A stretch of DNA of 64,000 nucleotides from Candidatus Bacteroides pullicola (GTDB lineage Bacteria > Bacteroidota > Bacteroidia > Bacteroidales > Bacteroidaceae), in assembly GCA_019115825.1 (NCBI GenBank), contig DXCV01000056.1:62001-126000 (forward strand), given 5' to 3'. The notes under the pieces are model-generated. The model searched no databases, was not told the DNA's origin, and saw nothing but the letters and a program-made list of their open reading frames with translations. Below, piece after piece: positions 16,755-24,862 of the stretch (its first letter is position 1; the number at the start of each line of letters is the position of its first letter). A program made the translations under genes and the position numbers.

Positions 16755-18176
16755 ATGGAACAAACCTTTGAGATGATTGCCAAGACCTTCCAAGGCTTGG
16801 AGGAAGTACTGGCCGCCGAGCTGACCGCGCTGGGCGCCGACAATATTGAGATGGGGCGGCGCATGGTGTCGTTCACGGGTGACAAGGAGATGCTCTACCG
16901 GGCCAACTTCTGCCTGCGCACCGCCTTGCGCATCCTGAAGCCCATCAAGCACTTCACTGCCGCGGATGCCGATGCGGTCTACGAGGCCGTGAAGGAAATC
17001 CGCTGGGAAGACTACCTGGACCCCGCCAAGAGCTTTGCCGTGGACGCCACCGTGTTCAGCGAGGAGTTCCGCCACAGCAAGTTCGTGTCCTACCGCGTGA
17101 AGGACGCCATTGCCGACTATTTCCGCGAGAAGACGGGCAAGCGTCCCAGCGTCAGCCTGACCAATCCCGACGTCCTGCTGAACATCCACATCGCCCAGAC
17201 GGACTGCACCCTGTCCTTGGACAGCAGCGGCGAGTCCCTGCACCGCCGCGGCTACCGCCAGGAGGCTGTGGAGGCCCCGCTGAACGAAGTGCTGGCCGCC
17301 GGCATGATCCTGCTGACGGGCTGGAAGGGCGAGTGCGACCTCATCGACCCGATGTGCGGCTCGGGCACCATCCCCATCGAGGCGGCCCTCATCGCGAGAA
17401 ATATCGCCCCGGGTGTCTTCCGCCAGGGATATGCCTTCGAGAACTGGCCCGACTTCGACGCCGACCTGCTGGAGCGCATCTACAACGACGACAGCCAGGA
17501 GCGCGAGTTCGCCCACAAGATATATGGCTACGACAACTCCATCAAGGCCAACGCCATCGCCCAGCGCAACGTCAAGGCGGCAGGCGTGGGACGCGACATC
17601 GTGCTGAAGGTACAGCCCTTCCAGCAGTTCGAGCAGCCGCAGGAGAAGTCCCTCATCATCACCAACCCGCCCTACGGCGAGCGCATCTCCAGCAATGACC
17701 TGCTGGGCTTGTATCAGATGATTGGCGAGCGGCTGAAGCACGCCTTCACGGGCAACACGGCCTGGATCTTGTCCTACCGCGACGAGTGTTTCGACCAAAT
17801 CGGACTGAAGCCCAGTGCGCGCATCCCGCTGCAGAACGGTGGACTGGACTGCGAGTTCCGCAAGTACGAAATCTTCGACGGCAAGTACAAGGAGTTCCGC
17901 GAGGGCGGCGAAGCATTGGACAAGCCCCGTCAGACCGAGCGTCGTGAACGCCGTGGCGAGGCACGCGATTCCCGCGACCGCCGTCCGTCGGCACCCCGCC
18001 GCCCTTTCCGTGCGGAGGAGAAGGAACGCCGTCGTCCTGAACGCCCCGAACGTCCGGAGCGCGACCGCCGTCCCCGTTCGGGCGAATCCTATCCGGAGCG
18101 GAAGCGCCGCGAAGCCAAAGAACAATCCCATAAACCCACTACTGACACTACTACCCCGCATGAAACGACTGACTAA
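16755..18176 (+). CDS. THUMP-domain class I RNA methyltransferase (RlmL/COG0116 group) with Arg-rich tail
   Basis: 473 aa. Start at the ATG 16755 (a GTG at 16740 is possible but would overlap the cysE stop). Residues about 50-160 are a ferredoxin-like/THUMP region. The methyltransferase has DPMCGSGTIPIEAALIARN for AdoMet binding and the NPPYGER motif (NPPY type) of base N-methylation. The group methylates large-subunit rRNA guanosines. The last 80-odd residues are an Arg/Glu/Pro-rich low-complexity tail (RRERRGEARDSRDRR), probably a disordered RNA-binding extension. Its end overlaps the next gene by 17 bp. Confidence 0.88.
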   Translation: MEQTFEMIAKTFQGLEEVLAAELTALGADNIEMGRRMVSFTGDKEMLYRANFCLRTALRILKPIKHFTAADADAVYEAVKEIRWEDYLDPAKSFAVDATVFSEEFRHSKFVSYRVKDAIADYFREKTGKRPSVSLTNPDVLLNIHIAQTDCTLSLDSSGESLHRRGYRQEAVEAPLNEVLAAGMILLTGWKGECDLIDPMCGSGTIPIEAALIARNIAPGVFRQGYAFENWPDFDADLLERIYNDDSQEREFAHKIYGYDNSIKANAIAQRNVKAAGVGRDIVLKVQPFQQFEQPQEKSLIITNPPYGERISSNDLLGLYQMIGERLKHAFTGNTAWILSYRDECFDQIGLKPSARIPLQNGGLDCEFRKYEIFDGKYKEFREGGEALDKPRQTERRERRGEARDSRDRRPSAPRRPFRAEEKERRRPERPERPERDRRPRSGESYPERKRREAKEQSHKPTTDTTTPHETTD

Positions 18177-20385
18177 AACCCTGTGCGCCCTGCTGATGGC
18201 GCCCGCTATGCTTATGGCACAAGAAACTACTTCAGGCTCTGCAACCCCCTTGCAGATGCCCACGTTGGAAGACCTTATCCCCGGTGGTGAGACCTACCGC
18301 TACACCGAAGACCTCTACGGCCTGCAATGGTGGGGCGACACGGCCATGAAACCGGGTATTGATTCGCTGCTGACCGTCGACCCGAAGACGGGCCGTGAGG
18401 CATTGCTTCTGACCCGCGGCGAACTCAACACCGCGCTCCAGGCCGACAACCTGGGACAGTTGTCCCACCTCTACGGACTCAGTTATCCCTGGGCGGACAA
18501 GACGCAAGCCCTGCTGTCCCTGCATGGCAAGTTCATCACCTACGACTGGGTGCAGAAGCGCGTGGTCTCTGTGCGCGAGACCGCCAAGGGTGCCGCCAAT
18601 GTGGACTATAATGCCGAGAGCGGCCACGTCGCCTATACACTGAAGAACAACCTCTACGTGGACGGCGAGGCCGTCACCCAAGAGCCGGAAGGCGTGGTGT
18701 GCGGACAGAGTGTCCACCGCAACGAGTTCGGCATCTACAAGGGCACCTTCTGGAGCCCGAAGGGCACGCTCCTGGCCTTTTACCGCATGGACGAGCGCAT
18801 GGTGACAGAATATCCCTTGGTGGACGTCACCGCCCGCGTGGGTGAGCTGGAGCAAATCCGCTATCCCATGGCCGGCATGACCAGCCACCAGGTGCAGGTG
18901 GGCATCTATAACCCGGCTACCAAGCAGACCCTCTATCTGGAGACGGGCGACCCGACGGACCGCTACTTCACCAACATCTCCTGGAGTCCCGATGAACAGT
19001 CGCTCTTCCTCATCGAGCTGAACCGCGACCAGAATCACGCCCAGCTCTGCCGTTACGACGCGCGGACGGGCAAGCTGGCCGAAGTGCTCTACACCGAGAA
19101 GCATCCCAAGTATGTGGAGCCTCAGAACCCCATCATCTTCCTGCCTTGGGACGACACGAAGTTCATCCTGCAGAGCCAGCGCGACGGGTTTAACCACCTC
19201 TACCTCTTCGACCTGACTAAGCGGAAGTATCCGGAGACCTATTCGACCGACTTCGGCAGCAGGTATATGTCCGAGTATATGCACACGCAGCTGACCCAAG
19301 GCCCGTGGCTGGTGCAGTCCGTCCTCGGCTTTAACGCAAAGAAGAAGGAAGTCTACATCGCGACCACCAAGGAATCGCCCATGCAAACCAATATATATAA
19401 GGTGCGCGTGAAGGACGGCAAGTTGACCGCCCTGGACAACGGCGAGGGCGTGCATGCCGCCCGCCTCTCCAAGTCGGGCACGTACTTGATTGACAAGTAT
19501 TCCACGCCCGACGTGCCGCGCAACATCGGTCTTGTCTCCACCACCAATGGCAAGGAAACGGTTCGTCTGCTCACCGCGTCCGACCCCTTCGCCGGACTGG
19601 TGATGCCCCTCGTGGAGACCGGCACGATGAAGGCGGCCGACGACACCACCACGCTGTATTGGCGGATGCTGAAGCCTGCCGACTTCGACCCCGCGAAGAA
19701 GTATCCTGTCATCGTCTACGTCTACGGTGGCCCGCACGCGCAGATGCTGGTGTCCAACTACAGGTATGCTGCCCGGGGCTGGGACGTCTACATGGCCAAT
19801 AGGGGCTACATCCTGTTCACCCTCGACAACCGCGGCAGCTCGAACCGTGGCCTCGCCTTCGAGAACTGCACGTTCCGCCGCCTCGGCATCGAGGAGGGCA
19901 AGGACCAGGCGAAGGCAGCCGAGTGGCTTCGCACGCTGCCCTACGTGGACGGCGAACGCATCGGCGTGCATGGCTGGAGCTTCGGCGGGCACATGACCAC
20001 GAGCCTCGTGCTGCGCTATCCCGACCTCTTCAAGGTGGGCGTTGCCGGCGGACCGGTCATTGATTGGAAGTACTACGAGGTGATGTATGGCGAACGCTAC
20101 ATGGACACGCCCCAGGCCAATCCCGAGGGTTACGCCGGCAGCGACCTCAAGCAGTTGGCCGGACAGTTGAAGGGGCATCTGCTCATCATCCACGACGACC
20201 ACGACCGCACGTGCGTCCTGCAACATACGCTGTCCTTCATGAAAGCGTGCGTGGATGCCCGCACCTATCCCGACCTCTTCATCTATCCGGGACACGACCA
20301 CAACGTCTTGGGACGCGACCGCGTACACCTGCACGAGAAGATCACGCGCTACTTCGATGAATACCTGAAATCGTCGCCCCGGTGA
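18160..20385 (+). CDS. S9B dipeptidyl peptidase IV-like exopeptidase
   Basis: 741 aa, starting at 18160 inside the end of the methyltransferase gene, with a signal peptide (to about residue 20, ending MLMAQ) for periplasmic export. Residues about 60-500 form the DPP-IV beta propeller, with a typical YPMAG strand. The alpha/beta hydrolase domain carries GWSFGG with nucleophile Ser607, an Asp in the segment IIHDDHDRTC, and the final His in YPGHDHNVLG. The family removes N-terminal X-Pro or X-Ala dipeptides. The Asp segment differs from the usual HGTADDNVH, so specificity may differ. Last gene of the cysE operon; a palindromic repeat array follows. Confidence 0.88.
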   Translation: MKRLTKTLCALLMAPAMLMAQETTSGSATPLQMPTLEDLIPGGETYRYTEDLYGLQWWGDTAMKPGIDSLLTVDPKTGREALLLTRGELNTALQADNLGQLSHLYGLSYPWADKTQALLSLHGKFITYDWVQKRVVSVRETAKGAANVDYNAESGHVAYTLKNNLYVDGEAVTQEPEGVVCGQSVHRNEFGIYKGTFWSPKGTLLAFYRMDERMVTEYPLVDVTARVGELEQIRYPMAGMTSHQVQVGIYNPATKQTLYLETGDPTDRYFTNISWSPDEQSLFLIELNRDQNHAQLCRYDARTGKLAEVLYTEKHPKYVEPQNPIIFLPWDDTKFILQSQRDGFNHLYLFDLTKRKYPETYSTDFGSRYMSEYMHTQLTQGPWLVQSVLGFNAKKKEVYIATTKESPMQTNIYKVRVKDGKLTALDNGEGVHAARLSKSGTYLIDKYSTPDVPRNIGLVSTTNGKETVRLLTASDPFAGLVMPLVETGTMKAADDTTTLYWRMLKPADFDPAKKYPVIVYVYGGPHAQMLVSNYRYAARGWDVYMANRGYILFTLDNRGSSNRGLAFENCTFRRLGIEEGKDQAKAAEWLRTLPYVDGERIGVHGWSFGGHMTTSLVLRYPDLFKVGVAGGPVIDWKYYEVMYGERYMDTPQANPEGYAGSDLKQLAGQLKGHLLIIHDDHDRTCVLQHTLSFMKACVDARTYPDLFIYPGHDHNVLGRDRVHLHEKITRYFDEYLKSSPR

Positions 20386-20395
20386 CGCTTCCACC

Positions 20396-20502
20396 GAGAG
20401 TGCACTCTCGACGGGTTTGAGAGCGCACTCTCGACGAGCTTGAGAGCGCACTCTCGGCGGGCTTGAGAGTGCACTCTCGGTGAGGGTGAGACTTTGGTCT
20501 CG
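20396..20502. repeat. Tandem palindromic array, 23-bp period, GAGAGTGCACTCTC units
   Basis: Four 23-bp units (starts 20396, 20419, 20442, 20465), each led by the palindrome GAGAGTGCACTCTC or its one-base variant, followed by a degenerate fifth palindrome GAGACTTTGGTCTC. It fills the 156-bp gap between the peptidase gene and purD. Confidence 0.92.
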
Positions 20503-20541
20503 ATTTGACAGACAATGAACCGTATATTAAACCTATTGAAT

Positions 20542-21816
20542 ATGAATATCTTATTGCTCGGCTCGGGCGGCCGCGAACACGCATTGGCGTGGAAGATAGC
20601 CCAAAGCAACCGTGTGGACAAACTGTATATCGCGCCGGGCAATGCCGGTACGCGCGAGGTGGGCGAGAACGTCGCCTTGAAGGCTACGGATTTTCCGGCA
20701 CTGAAGCAATTCGCCCTCGACCACGACGTGCAGATGGTGGTCGTAGGTCCTGAAGACCCGCTGGTGCAGGGCATTTACGATGCCTTCCAAGCTGACGAAG
20801 CCACGCGCCATATCGCCGTCATCGGTCCTTCGCAATCAGGTGCAAGGTTGGAGGGCAGCAAGGACTTTGCCAAGGACTTCATGCTGCGCCACGGCATCCC
20901 CACGGCCCGCCACCTCAGCGTCACCCAAGCCAATCTGGCCGAAGGCCTCGCTTTCCTTGAGACCCTTTCTGCTCCCTATGTGTTGAAGGCTGACGGCCTC
21001 TGCGCCGGCAAGGGCGTGCTCATCCTCCCCACGCTGGACGAGGCAAAGCGTGAGTTGCAGGAAATGCTGGGCGGCATGTTCGGCCAGGCCAGCGCCACGG
21101 TGCTGATTGAGGAATACCTGAGCGGCATCGAATGCAGCGTCTTTGTCCTCACCGACGGCACGCACTACCAGGTGCTCCCCGTGGCCAAGGACTACAAGCG
21201 CATCGGCGAGGGCGACAAGGGGCTGAACACGGGCGGCATGGGCAGCGTGACGCCTGTCCCCTTTGCCGACGACGTGTTCATGGAGAAGGTGCGTACCCGC
21301 ATCATCGAGCCGACCGTTCGCGGCCTGGCCGAGGAGCATATCACCTACAAGGGCTTCATCTTCCTGGGGCTGATGAACGTGGGCGGCGAGCCTTACGTCA
21401 TCGAGTATAACGTCCGTATGGGCGACCCCGAGACGGAGAGCGTCATGCTGCGCCTCCAAAGCGACCTGGTGGAACTGCTGGAAGCCACGTGGGCGGGTAC
21501 GCTGGACCAACATCCCGTGGAGACCGACCCGCGTGCAGCGGCCTGTGTCATGCTGGTGAGCGGCGGCTACCCCGAAGCCTACGAGAAGGGCAAGGTCATC
21601 ACGGGCCTGGACGAGGCGGCAACCCAGGGCAGTGTTCTCTTTCATGCCGGCACGGCTGTTTCCGGCACAGACGTGGTCACTTCGGGCGGCCGCGTGCTGG
21701 CCGTCTGCTCGTATGGCCATACGAAAGAAGAGGCTTTGGCGCAGAGCTACCGCGTGGCCGACATGATACGGTTCGACAAGAAATACTTCCGCCGCGACAT
21801 CGGCTTCGACCTCTAA
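20542..21816 (+). CDS. purD: Phosphoribosylamine-glycine ligase
   Basis: 424 aa. It joins glycine to phosphoribosylamine with ATP, step two of purine synthesis. The start at 20542 gives the standard N-terminus [17 protein letters not shown]; an ATG at 20515 would add nine unusual residues. ATP-grasp features are visible: [13 protein letters not shown], the glycine-rich [17 protein letters not shown], and the metal-binding end [11 protein letters not shown]. Length is as expected. Only 13 bp separates it from the membrane-protein gene downstream. Confidence 0.96.
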   Translation: MNILLLGSGGREHALAWKIAQSNRVDKLYIAPGNAGTREVGENVALKATDFPALKQFALDHDVQMVVVGPEDPLVQGIYDAFQADEATRHIAVIGPSQSGARLEGSKDFAKDFMLRHGIPTARHLSVTQANLAEGLAFLETLSAPYVLKADGLCAGKGVLILPTLDEAKRELQEMLGGMFGQASATVLIEEYLSGIECSVFVLTDGTHYQVLPVAKDYKRIGEGDKGLNTGGMGSVTPVPFADDVFMEKVRTRIIEPTVRGLAEEHITYKGFIFLGLMNVGGEPYVIEYNVRMGDPETESVMLRLQSDLVELLEATWAGTLDQHPVETDPRAAACVMLVSGGYPEAYEKGKVITGLDEAATQGSVLFHAGTAVSGTDVVTSGGRVLAVCSYGHTKEEALAQSYRVADMIRFDKKYFRRDIGFDL

Positions 21817-21829
21817 AGGAGAGCGGGGC

Positions 21830-22768
21830 ATGGCAGGAAGGACTTTGCAACAGCGGCTGACGTCCGGGCGGTACACGCTGCCCGTGGCGTTGCTGGTGGC
21901 CGTGGCGTGCCGGCTGGCGGTCCAGCCGGGCACTGAGGACGTGCTACGACTGTGGGTCGGCCTGTCGGTCCATGCCCTGACGGCCTGGGTGCTGATTGTG
22001 CTGAACAATGCCTACGGTCTTGTCCGGCAACGGGCGTCGTTGCAGTCGGCGGTCTACCTGCTGCTGGTGTCGCTCGGTCCGGACCTGTACGGGTTGCAGG
22101 CGGGGCACGTGGTGGGGTTGGCCGTGGCGGGTTCGTTGTTCTTCCTCTTCAGGGCTTACCGCAGCCTGTCCGCCCCGGCGGATTTGTTCCTGAGCATGGC
22201 CTGTCTCGGCGTAGGGTGTCTTGTCGTGCCCCGGCTGGTGTTTTTCATGCCGGTGTATTGGATAGGGGCGTACAGTCTGCAGGCGTTGTCGGCACGCAGC
22301 TTTTTCGGCTCGCTGCTGGGATGGATGTTTCCCTTCTGGTTCTTGCTGGGCCATGCCTGGTTCTATGGCGAGATGGAGCTGTTTACGACGCCTTTCCTCG
22401 GGATGGTGCGGTTCGACCCCCTTTTCCAAGGCCTGGGGGTTGGGCAATGGGCGACGTTGGGCTATCTGGCGGCGTTGCTGCTGGTGTCTGGCGGCTATAT
22501 GCTGGGCTATGGGCGGGACGAGAAGATTCGTACGCGCTGCTGCCTAAGGTTTATGATGGGGGCGGGAGTCTGCTTCCTCGTGGCTATGGTGCTGCAGCCG
22601 TCGCTCTATGTCAGCCTGATGCCCGCGCTGGCGGTGTGTGTCAGTGTTCCGGCGTGCCGTTTGTTTGTCCTGACACGAAGCCGCGCGGCCAATGTGGTCT
22701 TCCATGTCTTCTTGTGGACAGGGCTGCTGGTCTTTTTGGGCAACCTGTACCTCCATTACCGTTCTTGA
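21830..22768 (+). CDS. Polytopic membrane protein of unknown function (DUF6427-like)
   Basis: 312 aa with about eight to ten hydrophobic segments and short polar loops; no catalytic motif is seen. A ribosome-binding site AAAGGAG precedes the ATG. Proteins of this general type are found next to purD in Bacteroidota, and the assignment to DUF6427 is from memory of overall look, not from a diagnostic motif. Co-transcribed with purD by spacing. No function is offered. Confidence 0.75.
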   Translation: MAGRTLQQRLTSGRYTLPVALLVAVACRLAVQPGTEDVLRLWVGLSVHALTAWVLIVLNNAYGLVRQRASLQSAVYLLLVSLGPDLYGLQAGHVVGLAVAGSLFFLFRAYRSLSAPADLFLSMACLGVGCLVVPRLVFFMPVYWIGAYSLQALSARSFFGSLLGWMFPFWFLLGHAWFYGEMELFTTPFLGMVRFDPLFQGLGVGQWATLGYLAALLLVSGGYMLGYGRDEKIRTRCCLRFMMGAGVCFLVAMVLQPSLYVSLMPALAVCVSVPACRLFVLTRSRAANVVFHVFLWTGLLVFLGNLYLHYRS

Positions 22769-22822
22769 CTCAGTTTCCATCCCTCAACGCTCAATGTTTA
22801 ACTCTTAACTCTTAACTACGTA

Positions 22823-24112
22823 ATGGAGTCCTTGATACAAATCCTTACCGACTGGGGCTATGCGGGCCTGTTCCTGTCTGCCCTGCTGGCGGGGAGTATT
22901 GTGCCCTTCAGTTCGGAGCTGGTGATGGCGGCCTTGGTAGCCATGGGGCTGAAGCCGTGGCTCTGCGTGCTGTCCGCCTCGCTGGGCAACACCCTGGGCG
23001 GGCTGACCTGCTATTGGCTGGGTCGCCTGGGCCGCACGGACTGGATAGAGAAATACCTCGGCGTGAAGCCGGAGAAAGTGGAGAAGATGCAACGCTTCTT
23101 GCAAGGGCGCGGCGCGTTGATGGCCTTTTTTACCTTCCTGCCTTTTGTGGGCGAGGCCATCGCGGTAGCCCTGGGCTTCATGCGCAGCAACTTGGCGTTG
23201 ACCTCCCTGTCCATGTTTGCGGGTAAGCTGGCACGTTATGTCGTGATGCTGCTGGCCCTGATGGGGGTGTTGTCCTCTTGCACGCCGCCGAAAGCCGCAA
23301 CGGACAAGCCCGTCGTCACGGTGAGCATCGAGCCGGTACGTTACCTGGTGGAAGCCGTGGCGGGCGACCGTTTCCAAGTGTCCTGCCTGGTGCCCAAGGG
23401 AGCCAGTCCCGAGACTTACGACCCCACGCCCCGTCAGTTGACAGAGCTGTCCGGAAGCCGGGCGTGGCTGCGTACGGGTCACTTGGGCTTTGAACGGGCA
23501 TGGGCGGAACGCCTGGAGGCCAATGCGCCGGATTTGCAGGCCGTTGACCTGTCCGAAGGCTTGGAATTGATTCGTGACACCCTGGCAGCGGGGCACGGAC
23601 ATCACCACGTGGACGGCGTGGAGCCTCACGTCTGGTGCTCGGCACGCAATGCCCGGCAGATGGCCCTGCACATTGCTCATGCCTTGACCCGGCTGGACAA
23701 GGCGGGCGAAGCGTTGTACCGGCAGCGGTGCGACAGCCTGTGCCGCGTCATCGACCGGACGGATAGCCTGTGCCGCGCGCTCCTGGCCCGTCCCGGAGCG
23801 GACCGTGCCTTTATGATTTACCATCCGGCTTTGTCCTATTTCGCCCGCGACTACGGCCTCCGGCAGATTCCGGTGGAGGCCGGGGGCAAGGAACCTTCGC
23901 CGTCTTGGCTGAAAGAGCTGGTGGACACGTGTCGCAAGGAGCGGGTGCGTGTCATCTTTGTCCAGCCCGAGTTCGACCGCCGTCATGCCGAGTTGATTGC
24001 CCTCCAGACCGGTGCACGCGTGGTGAACATCAACCCCCTGGCCTACGACTGGCCGGAGGAGATGCTGCGGGTGGCAAGGGAATTGGCTTACTCTGCTCTT
24101 CACACTCAATAA
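22823..24112 (+). CDS. Fusion: DedA/VTT membrane domain + ZnuA-like zinc-binding protein
   Basis: 429 aa in one uninterrupted frame. Residues 1-150 are a YqaA/DedA-type VTT domain: hydrophobic segments with PFSSELVMAALVAMG, SLGNTLGGLTCYWLGR and a TFLPFVGEAIAVALGF re-entrant loop. Residues about 160-429 are a cluster A-I solute-binding protein of the ZnuA kind: TVSIEPVRYLVEAVAGD, the His-rich loop GHGHHHVDGVEPHVW, YHPALSYFARDYG and VQPEFDRRHAE supply the expected His and acidic metal ligands. The joint MLLALMGVLSSC resembles a lipobox (Cys153), and Met131 could start a separate lipoprotein. Likely zinc or manganese capture at the inner membrane, with the ATPase next door. Confidence 0.85.
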   Translation: MESLIQILTDWGYAGLFLSALLAGSIVPFSSELVMAALVAMGLKPWLCVLSASLGNTLGGLTCYWLGRLGRTDWIEKYLGVKPEKVEKMQRFLQGRGALMAFFTFLPFVGEAIAVALGFMRSNLALTSLSMFAGKLARYVVMLLALMGVLSSCTPPKAATDKPVVTVSIEPVRYLVEAVAGDRFQVSCLVPKGASPETYDPTPRQLTELSGSRAWLRTGHLGFERAWAERLEANAPDLQAVDLSEGLELIRDTLAAGHGHHHVDGVEPHVWCSARNARQMALHIAHALTRLDKAGEALYRQRCDSLCRVIDRTDSLCRALLARPGADRAFMIYHPALSYFARDYGLRQIPVEAGGKEPSPSWLKELVDTCRKERVRVIFVQPEFDRRHAELIALQTGARVVNINPLAYDWPEEMLRVARELAYSALHTQ

Positions 24113-24117
24113 TCACA

Positions 24118-24804
24118 ATGCTTATGTCTCTTCCTTTAATTGAAATAAAGAACCTCCGCGTGGCCTACGAGGGCCGGACGGTGTTGCGCAACGTGAACCT
24201 GGCGGTGCACGACCGCGACTTCCTGGCCCTTGTCGGTCCCAATGGCGGCGGCAAGACCACGCTGGTGCGCTGCATTCTGGGTCTGCTGAAGCCTGCGGAA
24301 GGAACCATCGACTTCCATCCGCGCCGTGGGGCGGACGGACGGAAGCTGCGGATGGGCTATTTGCCCCAATATAGCCGCATCGACCGTAAGTTCCCTGTCA
24401 CGGTGGGGGAGGTGGTGCTGTCCGGTCTGGGCGGGTGCAAGTCCTTGACTGCCGCCTATACGGCTGCCGACCGCGACCGCGCCCGTGACGTCATGGCCCG
24501 CATGGGCCTGGAGGGGCTGGACAAGCGTGCCATTGGTACGCTGAGCGGCGGGCAGTTGCAACGGACCTTGTTGGGGCGCGCCGTCATCTCAGACCCTGAG
24601 GTGCTGGTTCTCGACGAGCCGAACACGTACATGGATCCGGATTCCGAATCCCGCCTGTACGCCCTGTTGGAGGAGCTGAACCGCACGTGCGCCATTGTGC
24701 TGGTGAGCCACGACGTCGGTACCGTGAGAAAGCTGGCGAAGTCCATCGCCTACGTACACGGAACCTTGGAATGCCAGGAAGTCCAGGAACCTACAGACTC
24801 ATAA
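24118..24804 (+). CDS. znuC: Metal ABC transporter ATP-binding protein (ZnuC-like)
   Basis: 228 aa, starting 5 bp after the fusion gene (an ATG at 24124 is also possible). All ABC ATPase parts are present: Walker A GPNGGGKTT at about 40-48, Q-loop YLPQYS, signature LSGGQLQRTLLGRA, Walker B VLVLDEPN, and the switch His in SHD. By motif and neighbour it powers import of zinc or a similar metal. The expected membrane permease (ZnuB) is not in the operon or anywhere in the window; the next gene is a glycosidase. Confidence 0.88.
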   Translation: MLMSLPLIEIKNLRVAYEGRTVLRNVNLAVHDRDFLALVGPNGGGKTTLVRCILGLLKPAEGTIDFHPRRGADGRKLRMGYLPQYSRIDRKFPVTVGEVVLSGLGGCKSLTAAYTAADRDRARDVMARMGLEGLDKRAIGTLSGGQLQRTLLGRAVISDPEVLVLDEPNTYMDPDSESRLYALLEELNRTCAIVLVSHDVGTVRKLAKSIAYVHGTLECQEVQEPTDS

Positions 24805-24862
24805 ATATACAGACACATAAACTCAAAATTATCATTTATTATTAAACACAACACAATTACTT

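Noticed and set aside
16623..18263. Minus-strand open frame (546 codons)
   Set aside because: Antisense to the rRNA methyltransferase gene with NPPYGER and DPMCGSGT motifs; the opposite frame has none.
18232..20451. Long open frame on the minus strand (739 codons)
   Set aside because: Antisense to the S9 peptidase gene. It shows no family motif and is rich in His, Val and Arg, as expected of a shadow frame.
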